Counted from the first letter of the stretch, positions 16,458 through 26,087 are shown. The stretch is 64,000 bases of DNA from CAXXHQ01 sp963665265 (GCA_963665265.2 CAXXHQ010000001.1:868001-932000), one strand, 5' to 3'. Notes: generated by a model from the letters alone, not told the origin. Program-made: numbers and translations.

Positions 16458-18938
16458 ATGAGACTGACTTTACGAACGCTCCTCGCTTACCTCGACGGCA
16501 TCCTTCCCGAACAAGACGCCGCCGACATCGAAAAAAAAATTAACGATAGCCCCGTCGCCACCGAGCTGATGCACCGCGTCCGCGACTTAATGCGCCGACT
16601 TCGACTCGCCGCCCCCAATCTGGACGATCCACGCCCGGAGCTCGACTGCAACACGGTCGCTGAGTATTTAGACAATACGCTCACTTCGGAGAATGTGGCT
16701 GCTTTCGAGAAGGCTTGCTTGGAGTCCGACGTCCATCTTGCCGAAATCGCCGCAGGTCACCAAATCCTCTCGCGGATTCTTGGTGAGCCGGTTGATATCG
16801 AGCCGGAATCGCGCGATCGAATGTACAAGATTCCGGAGCAACTAGCGAACAACGAGCTCCCCGAACCTAAACCGACGCTTTCCCCTGGCACCGTGGCGCA
16901 ACGTGGCGGCGACGGCTCGGATCTGTCGCTCGACCTTGATCTGCGATCTCGCGTGAAACCGACGGTGCCTGATTACCTGCGAGAATCAAAACGCCCGCCT
17001 CGCCTTCTATCCGTCATCGCAGGCGGCGCAGTCGCGGCAATTCTCGTCCTCGTCGTCGTCGGCGCTCTCCTTTTCACACTCGGACAACTTGAACCCGGCA
17101 CGCCGCTGGGCGATCTCGCCGCGCGAATCGGCTTCGTTGCCCCCGCCAAACAAGTCGCCTCGAACGAAAAGCCCAAACCCGCTCCCGATGCGAATAAAGA
17201 CGCAACGGAAAAAACGACCGACAAAGAAGGAACCTCCGTAAAAGAAAACGCGAATAAACCGGACGCCGGCGAGAAGCCCTCCCAACAAAGCGTCGAGGAT
17301 ATTGCCGCCGGAAAAGCGCCCAAAGCGACCGAGCCGGAGAAGGCCGACGAGGGACCAAAGCCGGAACAAGCTAATCTCGCCGCGACCGCAAATGGAGAAG
17401 CTAAGAAAGAGGCGGAACCCCGCCCGTCGGAAAAATCCCCTTTGCCGATCGCCAAGGATGACGCCGCGCAAACCGCCGCCGACGCCGAGAAGCGCCCGGC
17501 GACGCCGCCGACCGAAAAAGAAAACGGCGGCAAAACCGAGAACGGCGAAAAGATCGCCCAACCAAGCGCCGATCTTACGCGACCTGATCGCGAGGCCGCC
17601 CCCAAAGCCGACGCGACTCCTCCCGCCGAAAAAACGGCCGAAAACGGCGCATCGCCGAAATCGGCCGACGCAAAGAAAGCAAGCGACGATGACTCCGCCA
17701 AAACGACGGGCGAGAAAGAAGGCGACAAAGAAAAACAAACCCCTGCCGCGACTCCGAAACGACTCGGACGCTTAATCACCGAGGACCAAATACTTCTACT
17801 TCGCGGCGACGACGATACCGGTTGGACTCGAGCGCCGAACAAGAGTTTGCTGTTTAACGACCAGCCGCTCCTCTCCTTGCCCGCCAATTCGCCGGAAATC
17901 GCCATGACGAACGGCCTCACGGTGCGAGCCGTCGGCGGAACGCGATTCGAGCTAGTCGGATTCGAGCCCCCATTGCCTCCCGGCGTTATCGTTCGTTACG
18001 GACGCTTGACCATGATGCCGGTGGCGAATCCCGACACGACCGCCCGCTTGTCGTTCGGCGCGCGCTCGCTAAAAATCACCTTCTCCGACGCCGACTCCCT
18101 CGTGGCGATTGACGTTCGACGCGCGACGGCGACCGGCGACTCGCCCGAGCGAGACCAAGAACGGTACGTCGCCGATTTTTACGTCGCCGTCGGAAAAGTG
18201 ACCGTCGAGGAGACGGGCAAGCAAACAATCACCGCCAAGGCTCCCTGCCGTTACGCCTTCAACGACGCCGCCGAAGCGACCCTCGCTCCTGCGACGAAAG
18301 AACTCCCCAAATGGATTTCGGACGACGTCCTGAGCCCCCTCGATCAAAAGGCCTCCCAAGCGATCACGCAAGCGTTCTCCACTGAGAAGTCGGCGCGGCA
18401 AACGCTTCTGGAATTGGCCAGCCACCGTCAAAAAGAGGTTCGCCTACTCGCAGAACGCCAACTTTGCCACGTAGACTATTTCGATCCGATGGCGGTCGCT
18501 CTCGGCGACGTCACGAAAAAACTAAACTGGGCCGATTATATTACCCAGCTCCGCGACGCCGTCGCGCGAAATAAAGAGTCGGCCGCCGCAGTCCGTCAAT
18601 CGCTCGAACGCCACTACCCTCAATCAACCGCCGCGACCTTATATCGCATGCTCTGGGGATTTTCCGACGATCAATTGAAAAACGGCGAAGATGAAAAACT
18701 AGTTCGCGGCCTCGAAAACGAAAACCTCGCCGTTCGCGTTCTAAGCTTCTGGAACCTCAAAGAATTGACCGGCCTCAGCTTCTATTACCGACCGGAAGAC
18801 ACGCAACTCAAGCGACAACAACCGACCGCGCGATGGAAACAACGCCTCGATGCGCACGGCATCCGCGCAAAATCGGGCGAGGAAAAGGCCTCCGGCGCCG
18901 CCGCCAAGGAAATATTGCCGACAACGAACGGAGAATAG
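16458..18938 (+). CDS. Membrane-anchored anti-sigma-factor-like protein with duplicated N-terminal motif
   Basis: The product is 826 residues if started at the ATG at 16458 (MRLTLRTLLAYLDG). An open frame reaches back to 16257, but that stretch is low-complexity and family members start at MRLT. Residues 1-40 and about 66-105 are two copies of one helical motif (TLLAYLDG and TVAEYLDN, the second followed by CLESDVHLAEIAA), resembling anti-sigma zinc-finger domains but without a full set of metal ligands. One membrane segment lies near 183-210. An Ala/Lys/Glu/Pro-rich linker spans about 235-440, and a C-terminal domain with a FecR-like beta-rich part follows. The protein is probably cytoplasmic at its N-terminus with a long outer part. 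Its partner is unknown and no sigma factor gene is adjacent. Confidence 0.8.
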   Translation: MRLTLRTLLAYLDGILPEQDAADIEKKINDSPVATELMHRVRDLMRRLRLAAPNLDDPRPELDCNTVAEYLDNTLTSENVAAFEKACLESDVHLAEIAAGHQILSRILGEPVDIEPESRDRMYKIPEQLANNELPEPKPTLSPGTVAQRGGDGSDLSLDLDLRSRVKPTVPDYLRESKRPPRLLSVIAGGAVAAILVLVVVGALLFTLGQLEPGTPLGDLAARIGFVAPAKQVASNEKPKPAPDANKDATEKTTDKEGTSVKENANKPDAGEKPSQQSVEDIAAGKAPKATEPEKADEGPKPEQANLAATANGEAKKEAEPRPSEKSPLPIAKDDAAQTAADAEKRPATPPTEKENGGKTENGEKIAQPSADLTRPDREAAPKADATPPAEKTAENGASPKSADAKKASDDDSAKTTGEKEGDKEKQTPAATPKRLGRLITEDQILLLRGDDDTGWTRAPNKSLLFNDQPLLSLPANSPEIAMTNGLTVRAVGGTRFELVGFEPPLPPGVIVRYGRLTMMPVANPDTTARLSFGARSLKITFSDADSLVAIDVRRATATGDSPERDQERYVADFYVAVGKVTVEETGKQTITAKAPCRYAFNDAAEATLAPATKELPKWISDDVLSPLDQKASQAITQAFSTEKSARQTLLELASHRQKEVRLLAERQLCHVDYFDPMAVALGDVTKKLNWADYITQLRDAVARNKESAAAVRQSLERHYPQSTAATLYRMLWGFSDDQLKNGEDEKLVRGLENENLAVRVLSFWNLKELTGLSFYYRPEDTQLKRQQPTARWKQRLDAHGIRAKSGEEKASGAAAKEILPTTNGE

Positions 18939-18969
18939 CCCCGGCGGTCTCGGCAGTTATTTTGCCGCC

Positions 18970-18983
18970 AAGTAGGCCTACTT
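18970..18983. terminator. 14 bp palindrome between convergent genes
   Basis: AAGTAGGCCTACTT is a perfect inverted repeat between the end of the anti-sigma-like gene and the end of the small membrane protein gene. It covers the stop codon of the latter. A short T run follows on the plus strand. It could end transcription from the left, but the stem has no loop as written, so this is tentative. Confidence 0.35.
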
Positions 18984-19289
18984 TTCCGCCGCAGCTTCAC
19001 CTGTCGCCCGGCGAAAGGCCTCGCTCCGCCGATTCCAAAAGCGAATTGCCAATGTGTTGATCAAGACAAAAATACATGTTGCATACAGCCGCGCCGGTTG
19101 CGAAAGGAACGCCAAACCGACGACATAGGCGACGATAAAGATGATCCAGGCCACCGAACCGCCAAGAACAAAGCGGCGCTCGGCGGGGGATTTCGCCGCT
19201 TTGAAGCTGACGTAAGTCCCGATGCCTCCGCCGAGGAGTCCGAGGGCGCATCCGACGGCGACGCCGAACCAAATCGCTAGCGAGGTCAT
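18978..19289 (-). CDS. Small three-helix membrane protein of unknown function
   Basis: A 103-residue protein starting MTSLAIWFGVAVG. It has three hydrophobic stretches: residues 3-29 with a GLLGGGIGTY glycine patch, about 41-63, and about 67-85. The C-terminal tail is charged and ends GEAAAEK. I do not recognise the family. It runs convergently to the anti-sigma-like gene and divergently from hpf. Composition and hydrophobic pattern look like a real gene. Confidence 0.6.
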   Translation of the reverse strand: MTSLAIWFGVAVGCALGLLGGGIGTYVSFKAAKSPAERRFVLGGSVAWIIFIVAYVVGLAFLSQPARLYATCIFVLINTLAIRFWNRRSEAFRRATGEAAAEK

Positions 19290-19580
19290 GCTTGCTCCGG
19301 ATATTTCGACAAGGATACGAGCGAAGAATACAGGGGTGGATTATACAGCCCGAAATACCTAGGCGGCAAGATTGGGTGCTTTTCTATAGGGGGGCGCTCT
19401 CGCCATCTCCCCCCTTTCGCCAAGAGATCAAAAAGCTAGACTGGTTTGGATGGAGTTTGTTGGTTATATTCGATGATGATGAGTTAAGATTATCTGATTG
19501 GCGTCGTCTCCTTCGCAAGCGGGGAGAGGTGCGTTTCGGTCCGCCGACCCGGCGGATGCTGTCTCAGGAAAGGAGTTCAC

Positions 19581-19952
19581 TTGGTTCCGATCAACATTTC
19601 GACTCGCCACGGCCATCTCAGCGAGGCCGCCCAAGATAAAATTCGCGAAAAGTTAGACCGATTGCCCCGTTACAACGACCGTATCTCGGCGATGACGGTG
19701 ACGGTTGACTTAGAGCATGAAGAAAAGGTGCGAGTCGATTTGAAAGCGACGGCCAAGGGCGGCGAGTTCGCGGCGACCGCCGAGGCGGAGAGTCTGCTTG
19801 CGGCGATCGACGCCTTGGTCGAGAAAATGGAACATCAATTGCGCAAGGCGAAAGAGAAGGAAGTCGATCGCCATCGCCATCCCGGGGAGACCAAGCGGAG
19901 CCCGAACGACGCCGCATCCCCTGCCTCCGACGACGAATCGTTTGAAAGCTAA
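19581..19952 (+). CDS. hpf: Ribosome hibernation promoting factor, short form, TTG start
   Basis: Binds the 30S decoding region to inactivate and protect ribosomes in slow growth. The 123-residue product starts at a TTG at 19581, with AAGGAG five bases upstream and no in-frame ATG that would keep the first strand. The sequence VPINISTRHGHLSEAAQDKIREK followed by a KKLDRLPRYN-like segment (KLDRLPRYNDRISAMTV) matches the HPF/YfiA fold. The tail after residue 95 is acidic and disordered and lacks the long-form dimerisation domain. It heads a run with ptsN, HPr and enzyme I, matching the hpf-ptsN linkage of many bacteria. Confidence 0.9.
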   Translation: MVPINISTRHGHLSEAAQDKIREKLDRLPRYNDRISAMTVTVDLEHEEKVRVDLKATAKGGEFAATAEAESLLAAIDALVEKMEHQLRKAKEKEVDRHRHPGETKRSPNDAASPASDDESFES

Positions 19953-20208
19953 CGCAATGCAATAGCGTCGAGTAGCGCGGAAGCGCTTCGGCAGACGCGA
20001 CGCGACTTGCGATGCGAGCGGACAGGCGAACCGTCCCGAAGAAACCTACCGAATTACACTACCACGTTAATATAATTCCCGCACCGCGCGGGCGAACGAC
20101 GAACGACTTCGTCGAGCGCCGGCGGCGAATCGGCGATAGAAAGCCGAAGGAATTCGCACGTCGAAGCGACGGCGTGCGGGAACACGCAGTTTTTGGGAGA
20201 ACACCCGC

Positions 20209-20685
20209 ATGAAGTTTGCCGATTTCATCTGTCCCGAAGCGATCCGCGCCGATATAACGGCCTCGGATAAGGAAAGCTCGATCCGCGAGATCGTCAAGGC
20301 CTTGGCCGACGCCGGGAAAATCCCCGCCGCGGAGTACGAAAGCATCGTTAAGGCGATTCTGAAGCGAGAAGAGCTGGGAAGCACGGGAATCGGTCGCGGC
20401 GTCGCCGTGCCGCACACCAAGCACCCCAGCGCGGAACGTTTGGTCGGCGCGGTCGCGGTTAGCACGACCGGCGTCGATTTCGCCAGCCTCGACGGCGAAG
20501 TGGTGCACTTGTTCTTCTTGCTCATTTCGCCGCCGGATCGTCCCGGCGATCACCTCCGCGCCTTGGAGAACATCTCGCGTCAACTTCGCGACGACACGTT
20601 CTGCCGCTTCTTAAAGCAATCCAAAACGGCCGAGGATATTAAACAACTTCTCGACGAAGCCGACAGCAATCAGTTCGGATCCTAA
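20209..20685 (+). CDS. ptsN: PTS IIA-type regulatory protein (EIIA-Ntr like)
   Basis: Phosphoryl-accepting protein of the nitrogen-type phosphotransferase system. It usually regulates potassium transport or other targets rather than transporting sugar. The 158 residues cover a single PTS EIIA type-2 domain. The phosphorylated histidine is H69 within GRGVAVPHTKHP. DHLRALENISRQLRD is the usual C-terminal helix. It is 256 bp after hpf and 8 bp before the HPr gene, so the three PTS genes probably share a transcript. Confidence 0.92.
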   Translation: MKFADFICPEAIRADITASDKESSIREIVKALADAGKIPAAEYESIVKAILKREELGSTGIGRGVAVPHTKHPSAERLVGAVAVSTTGVDFASLDGEVVHLFFLLISPPDRPGDHLRALENISRQLRDDTFCRFLKQSKTAEDIKQLLDEADSNQFGS

Positions 20686-20693
20686 GAGCCCCC

Positions 20694-20963
20694 ATGTCGG
20701 AACAGAAGATAACGCGAACTGTGGTCGTGACCGATCCGGCGGGCTTGCATGCGCGTCCGGCGGTGGGCATCGCCGAATGCGTGCGAAAACATCAATCGCG
20801 CGTCGTTCTAAAAAACGAATATAACGTTGCCGAAGGAACGGACGTCTTGCAATTGATGTCCATGGTCGCGGCGTGCGGCTCATCGATCGAGTTGGAAGCG
20901 ACCGGCCCCGACGCGGCCGAAACGCTGGACGCGTTGGAACCGTATTTCACCGGCCACTGGTAG
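20694..20963 (+). CDS. ptsH: Phosphocarrier protein HPr
   Basis: Relays phosphate from enzyme I to IIA proteins. The 89 residues carry the active-site histidine (H19) in GLHARPA. Aligned with Bacillus HPr, the regulatory serine 46 position is aspartate (D50, in EGTDVLQLMSM). This protein therefore cannot be phosphorylated there by HPr kinase and may mimic the phosphoserine form. It lies 8 bp after ptsN and 107 bp before ptsI. Confidence 0.93.
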   Translation: MSEQKITRTVVVTDPAGLHARPAVGIAECVRKHQSRVVLKNEYNVAEGTDVLQLMSMVAACGSSIELEATGPDAAETLDALEPYFTGHW

Positions 20964-21070
20964 CTCTTCGCAAGCGCTTTAGCATCGTCGACGCGTAACT
21001 GAAAACGATCCAGTCCGACGGCGCCCCGCTTCGCAAACGGTCGAAAACGGCGCGGCAAGGAACAAACGCC

Positions 21071-22810
21071 ATGCAAAAACTACAAGGAATCGCGGTTTCA
21101 CCGGGCGTCGCCATCGGCGAAGCCTTGGTGATGGACAACGAGGGATTTCGCATTCCTCGGCGGTTCGTCGCTCGTGATGCGGTCGTCGACGAATTGGAGC
21201 GGCTCGACAAGGCCGTTTCGGCGGCGGCGACCGAGATTTCGCGAAATCGCGACGCGGTTTCCCAAGAGTTGGGCGATAAGTACGGCGCGATCTTCGAAGC
21301 GCATCTGCAAATGTTGCAAGACTCTCGGCTTCGCGGCGAACTGGAGGAGATGATCCGCCAGCGCCACTACTCGCCCGAATACGCGGTCAGCCGAACCCTG
21401 CGACGTTACGCGCAAGTCTTTCAACGGCTCGAAAGCTCCTACTTGGCCGAGCGCGCGAACGATATTTTCGACATCGAAAAGCGTTTGCTTCGACATCTAT
21501 TGGGACGTCGCCGCGAAGGAATCGCCCACCTCACATCGCCAGTCTTGGTCTTGGCGCACAACCTGACGCCGAGCGAAACGGCCAACTTGGACCGTCGCTT
21601 CGTGCGAGGTTTCGTCACCGAAATCGGCGGCCCCGGCAGTCACACCGCGATCGTCGCCGAGGCCCTCGAAATCCCTGCGGTCGTAGGCACCGGACCGTTC
21701 CTCACCGAAGTCTCCGGCGGCGACCAAGTCATCATCGACGGCGATAAAGGCTTGGTCATTCTGCAGCCCGACGAAGAGACGCTGGCTCGCTATCGTCACG
21801 AGGCCGAAGAATTACGCTCGCTGCAAGCGAAGCTCGAGCCCTTACGCGATTTACCGGCCGAAACCCTAGACGGCGTTCGCGTGATGATTATGGGAAACAT
21901 CGAATTTCCCTACGAAGTCGATCACTGCGTCGCGCGCGGCGCCGACGGCGTCGGCCTCTACCGCACCGAATTTTTGTACTTGGGAAGCGAAACGCAGCCC
22001 ACCGAAGAAGTTCATTACGAGGCTTACGCCCGCGTCATGAAGGCGATGGAAGACAAGCCCGTCACGATCCGCACCTTCGATATGGGCGCCGACAAACTCC
22101 CCAACCACTCGGCGGACGACGAAAAGAATCCGTTCCTAGGCTTACGAAGCATTCGCCTTGCGCTTCGCAATCTGCCGATGTTTCGCACGCAGTTGCGGGC
22201 GGCGCTTCGCGCAAGCGCGCTGGGCAAATTGCAGATCATGTTCCCCTTGGTCTCAACCCTCTTGGAGTTGCGACAGGCCAAGATGGTGTTGGCCGACGTG
22301 ATGGAGGATTTGGACGAGCACGGAATTCCGTTCGATCGTAATTTGCCGATCGGAATGATGGTCGAGGTCCCCGCGGCGGTGATGATGTTGGATCGCTTCG
22401 TTGAAGAGGTCGATTTCATCAGCATCGGAACGAACGACCTGATACAATACACGCTGGCCGTCGATCGCAGCAACAAAGACGTGGTCCAATTATATAATCC
22501 GGCCGACCCTGCGGTGTTGAAGCTGATCTCGATGTCCATCGAGGCGGCAAACCGTAAAGGATTGACCGTGAATATGTGCGGCCAGATGAGCGGCGCCACG
22601 GTTTATACCATGTTGCTGTTAGGCTTGGGGTTGCGCAGTTTTAGCGCGACGCCGAGCGCGTTGCCCGAGTTAAAGAACGTGGTTCGCAGCGTATCAATCG
22701 AGCAATGCAAGCAGATTGCCGCTCGGGCGATGAGCATGGAGAACGCTCGGGAAATAAAGAGTTATTTGGCGGAGGAGCTGAAGAAGCACGTTCCCGGCGC
22801 GTTGTCCTAA
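21071..22810 (+). CDS. ptsI: Phosphoenolpyruvate-protein phosphotransferase (PTS enzyme I)
   Basis: Takes phosphate from phosphoenolpyruvate and passes it to HPr. The 579 residues match the family length. The phosphohistidine is H191 in GGPGSHTAIVAEA. The C-terminal PEP-binding barrel contains GVGLYRTEFLYL, MVEVPAAVMM, FISIGTNDLIQYTLAVDR and the catalytic NMCGQMSG cysteine. With ptsN and HPr but no IIB/IIC permease nearby, this looks like a regulatory PTS. Confidence 0.96.
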   Translation: MQKLQGIAVSPGVAIGEALVMDNEGFRIPRRFVARDAVVDELERLDKAVSAAATEISRNRDAVSQELGDKYGAIFEAHLQMLQDSRLRGELEEMIRQRHYSPEYAVSRTLRRYAQVFQRLESSYLAERANDIFDIEKRLLRHLLGRRREGIAHLTSPVLVLAHNLTPSETANLDRRFVRGFVTEIGGPGSHTAIVAEALEIPAVVGTGPFLTEVSGGDQVIIDGDKGLVILQPDEETLARYRHEAEELRSLQAKLEPLRDLPAETLDGVRVMIMGNIEFPYEVDHCVARGADGVGLYRTEFLYLGSETQPTEEVHYEAYARVMKAMEDKPVTIRTFDMGADKLPNHSADDEKNPFLGLRSIRLALRNLPMFRTQLRAALRASALGKLQIMFPLVSTLLELRQAKMVLADVMEDLDEHGIPFDRNLPIGMMVEVPAAVMMLDRFVEEVDFISIGTNDLIQYTLAVDRSNKDVVQLYNPADPAVLKLISMSIEAANRKGLTVNMCGQMSGATVYTMLLLGLGLRSFSATPSALPELKNVVRSVSIEQCKQIAARAMSMENAREIKSYLAEELKKHVPGALS

Positions 22811-22970
22811 ACGACGACGGCGGCGAACGGCCCTCGACGAGTCCGCTGCACAAATCATTTTTGTTAATTTTATTTCGAGAGATCGCCGGCGGCGCGGAAA
22901 GCCGCAGCGGCGACGTCTTTCGAACCCTAATGTCTTCCGCTCGCCACGGCGGCGACGGGAGAGTCGAACG

Positions 22971-23603
22971 ATGGTTCGATTACGAGTACGCATACGATTT
23001 TGCAAACGCGACGACCTGCGGTGGATCGGTCATCGAGACCTCATGCGAAGTTTCGAGAGAACGTTTCGCCGCGCGGAGTTCCCTCTGGGAATGAGCGAAG
23101 GCTTTCACCCGAAACCCCGGGTGACCTTTCCTTTGCCGTTGTCGGTGGGAATGATCGGCGATGACGAGGTGATGGAATTCGAGCTGGCCGAGAAAATGTC
23201 CGTCGAGGAGATTGAACGGCGTTTGACGCCGCAACTCCCGCCGGGCTTAATCGTCCGCAGCGTCGAAATTCCGCCGCCCGGAGCGGGTAAAGCGCAAACG
23301 GTTAGCGCCGAATACGTGGCGCAAATGCCGAACGATCGAACCGACGAACTGCGTCGGCGAATCGAGACGCTTTTAGCCGCGACGAGTTGCGTCGTCGCCC
23401 GAACGCACGGTCGTTCGGAACTGGACGTTCGCCCGTTCATCGAGGAATTAACTCTCGACGAAGGCTCGCTCCGGATCCGTTTGCGAATTGATCCCCGCGG
23501 CAGCGCAGGACCACGCGACGTTTTCAACGCCCTCGGCATCGAGGACCTGGAATCGTCGGGGGTCGTCGTCAGTCGCACGCGCGTGGCGTTAGCCCAAGGT
23601 TGA
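22971..23603 (+). CDS. DUF2344 / TIGR03936 family protein
   Basis: A 210-residue protein of the family found either fused to radical-SAM enzymes or stand-alone next to RNase E/G. Visible family features are the start VRLRVRIRFCKRDDLRWIGHRD, the block RRAEFPLGMSEGFHPKPRV, and the late RDVFNALGIEDLE. The molecular role is not established. Here it lies 216 bp upstream of an RNase G-like gene, as in many other genomes. No radical-SAM partner is in the window. Confidence 0.85.
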   Translation: MVRLRVRIRFCKRDDLRWIGHRDLMRSFERTFRRAEFPLGMSEGFHPKPRVTFPLPLSVGMIGDDEVMEFELAEKMSVEEIERRLTPQLPPGLIVRSVEIPPPGAGKAQTVSAEYVAQMPNDRTDELRRRIETLLAATSCVVARTHGRSELDVRPFIEELTLDEGSLRIRLRIDPRGSAGPRDVFNALGIEDLESSGVVVSRTRVALAQG

Positions 23604-23819
23604 CGCGAAAACGGAAGATGTCCGTCCGCGCGACGATAGAGACGCTTCAGCTTCAGCTTCGGCGCAAACCGACCGAAGACTTAGAACCGTCTCGTTCCGT
23701 CGCGCTTTCCCCGGAACTTCCGCGACCGCCTCTCAATCCGCGTAGCCGCAAGGATCGGCCGCGAAAGCCTCCATAAAGGCGAATTGCGTGCTCGGCATGA
23801 CGCCGAGGAAGAAAGAGTC

Positions 23820-25442
23820 ATGATGAAGCAGGAAATGTTAATCAACGTTTCGCAACCGGAAGAGTCGCGAATCGCCATCGTCGAAGACGGAGTTCTCGAA
23901 GAACTGTACGTGGAAAGGTCCGGCCAAAATAATTACGTCGGAAATATCTACAAAGGCGTGGTGGTCAATCTAGAGCCGAGCATCCAGGCCGCGTTCGTCG
24001 ATTTCGGCGTCGGAAGAAACGGCTTTTTGCATATCAGCGATCTGGAACCCCAATATTTTCGCCAGGGCGGTTTCGATCCCGGCCGGGCCGACGGCGGACG
24101 CTTCGCCGCGCAAGCCGATTTCGGCGACGACGAGTCGGATGAAAAACCCGAAGGCGGACCGCGCCGTCGCGGCGGCTTCCACTCCGGAGGTCGCCCCCGC
24201 TTCAAGCCCCCGATCCAAGACATCCTCCGTCGCGGCGACGAAGTGCTCGTGCAAGTGATTAAAGAAGGAATCGGCTCGAAAGGCCCGACTCTTTCCACCT
24301 ACATCAGCATTCCCGGCCGATACTTGGTCTTAATGCCCGCTCTCGGCCGCATCGGCGTCTCGCGAAAAATCGAAGACGAATCGACCCGCCGCCGGTTACG
24401 CGACATCATGTACGAGTTGAACCCGCCGAAAGGCCTGGGGTTCATCGTACGCACCGCCGGCAGCGACCGAACGAAACGCGAACTCTCGCGCGACTTGGCC
24501 TATCTGCTCCGCCTTTGGAAGGTGATCGTCCGCCGCATTCGAAAAATGCCCGCTCCCGTGGACATCTACGAAGAGAGCGACATGATCATTCGCACCATCC
24601 GCGACATCTTCACGAACAACGTCGATTCGATCCTCATCGACGAAGAAAGCGCCTTCAAGCGAGCGAAAGAATTCTTGCAACTCACGATGCCGCGTTACGT
24701 GAGTCGCCTGCAACTTTATGAAGGTAAAGAGCCCCTCTTCTATAAATATCGCTTGGACGAAGAGATCGCCAAAATCCACAGCCGCAAGGTCCCGCTCAAG
24801 GCGGGCGGTTCGATCGTCGTCGATCAAACCGAGGCCCTCGTGGCCATCGACGTGAACAGCGGCAGCTTCCGCGCCGAGGACAACGCCGAAGAGACGGCCT
24901 TCCAAATGAATTTGCACGCCGCGAAAGAGATCGCCCGGCAAATCCGCCTGCGCGACCTAGGCGGCGTGATCGTAAACGACTTCATCGACATGCGAAAAGA
25001 AAAGCATCGCCGAGGCGTTGAACGCGCCCTCCGCGACGCCGTGAAACGAGATCGGGCCCGCACGAAAATCCTTCGCACAAGCCCCTTCGGCCTCATCGAA
25101 ATGACCCGACAACGGGTCCGCACCAACATCAAGCACGGCGCCTATTCCGAATGCCCCTCCTGCCACGGCGTCGGCGTTATCAAAACGAACGAGAGCATGG
25201 CCCTCGAGGCGATCCGCCAATTGATCGTCGCCAGCCAACGCCCGGGCGTCGTAAGCATTACCGTGACTGCGGCCGAAGAAACCGCCGATTACCTGAACAA
25301 CCGAAAACGGCACGAAATCGCCCAAATTGAATCAGATTGCAAAATCTCGATCAAAGTCCTAGCGGCGAAAAACGTGGCCCCGGACCATTTGGTTTTCGAC
25401 TGTCGCGACAAAGACGACCGGGAAATCCGAACCCAGAAATAG
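23820..25442 (+). CDS. rng: Ribonuclease G/E family endoribonuclease
   Basis: Single-strand-specific endonuclease for RNA processing and decay. From the ATG at 23820 it is 540 residues. The frame extends to a TTG at 23784, but GAGGAAGAAAGAG lies just before 23820. The N-terminal S1 domain (QNNYVGNIYKGVV) is split by an insertion at about 81-128 that is rich in Gly, Arg and Asp. The two catalytic aspartates are D344 (AIDVNSGSF) and D387 (NDFIDM), with the same 43-residue spacing as E. coli RNase E. The zinc-link CPSC is at 445-448. No long RNase E-type scaffold tail is present. Confidence 0.93.
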   Translation: MMKQEMLINVSQPEESRIAIVEDGVLEELYVERSGQNNYVGNIYKGVVVNLEPSIQAAFVDFGVGRNGFLHISDLEPQYFRQGGFDPGRADGGRFAAQADFGDDESDEKPEGGPRRRGGFHSGGRPRFKPPIQDILRRGDEVLVQVIKEGIGSKGPTLSTYISIPGRYLVLMPALGRIGVSRKIEDESTRRRLRDIMYELNPPKGLGFIVRTAGSDRTKRELSRDLAYLLRLWKVIVRRIRKMPAPVDIYEESDMIIRTIRDIFTNNVDSILIDEESAFKRAKEFLQLTMPRYVSRLQLYEGKEPLFYKYRLDEEIAKIHSRKVPLKAGGSIVVDQTEALVAIDVNSGSFRAEDNAEETAFQMNLHAAKEIARQIRLRDLGGVIVNDFIDMRKEKHRRGVERALRDAVKRDRARTKILRTSPFGLIEMTRQRVRTNIKHGAYSECPSCHGVGVIKTNESMALEAIRQLIVASQRPGVVSITVTAAEETADYLNNRKRHEIAQIESDCKISIKVLAAKNVAPDHLVFDCRDKDDREIRTQK

Positions 25443-25734
25443 ACGTAAACAGCTTAACGCAAACAACTTAAGCTAAAGGCGCCCTTGGCCGACCGTGGCC
25501 GCGAATTGTTCCCCCGAACTCCCTTTCGCGCTGTTTTCGCCGAGGCCCCTTGCGAAGAACCGGGGGGATTTTGTAAACTAGCTGGTTTCCCCGATCGAAA
25601 CATATTGAATTCGTCCGCTCGCCCTCATGAACGGCGTCGCGGGAAAAACGACCGCCAATTGAGGACTTCCGATCTTTGGAAGTCATTGAACATATCGAAG
25701 TAACTTTAGCGAACTGAAATTAGGAATTAGAACG

Positions 25735-26049
25735 ATGTACGCGATCATATCCGCCAGCGGCGCGCAATTCAAAGTCGAAGAAGGTCAACTCCTTGACATC
25801 GATCTGCTCGAAGAGCAAGCCGGATCGACGATCGTTTTCGATCGCGTCTTGGCCGTAAGCAACGGAGAGAACCTGACGGTCGGGCAACCGACGGTCGCCG
25901 GCGCCAGCGTGACCGCCGAAGTGGTCGGCGTCGAGCAAGGCCCCAAGTTGGTCATCCAGAAGTTCCGTCGCCGCAAGAATTCGCGCCGCCGAACCGGCCA
26001 TCGCCAAATGTATACCCGCGTGAAAATCACCAAGATCTCGGCGAACTAG
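25735..26049 (+). CDS. rplU: 50S ribosomal protein L21
   Basis: 50S protein binding 23S rRNA. The 104 residues begin MYAIISASGAQFKVEEGQ and end with the KFRRRKNSRRRTGHRQMYTRVKI-type signature. The 292 bp leader between rng and rplU holds no ORF and no clear promoter. rpmA (L27), almost always the next gene, is not present: a terminator-like hairpin and a convergent kinase gene follow. Confidence 0.96.
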   Translation: MYAIISASGAQFKVEEGQLLDIDLLEEQAGSTIVFDRVLAVSNGENLTVGQPTVAGASVTAEVVGVEQGPKLVIQKFRRRKNSRRRTGHRQMYTRVKITKISAN

Positions 26050-26087
26050 AACGCCGACGATTTTCATAATTGAATATGAAGAATCCG

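Noticed and set aside
17007..17738. Minus-strand frame of 243 codons within the anti-sigma-like gene
   Set aside because: It is the shadow of the Ala/Lys/Glu-rich linker; the Phe/Gly/Arg-rich translation has no recognisable domain.
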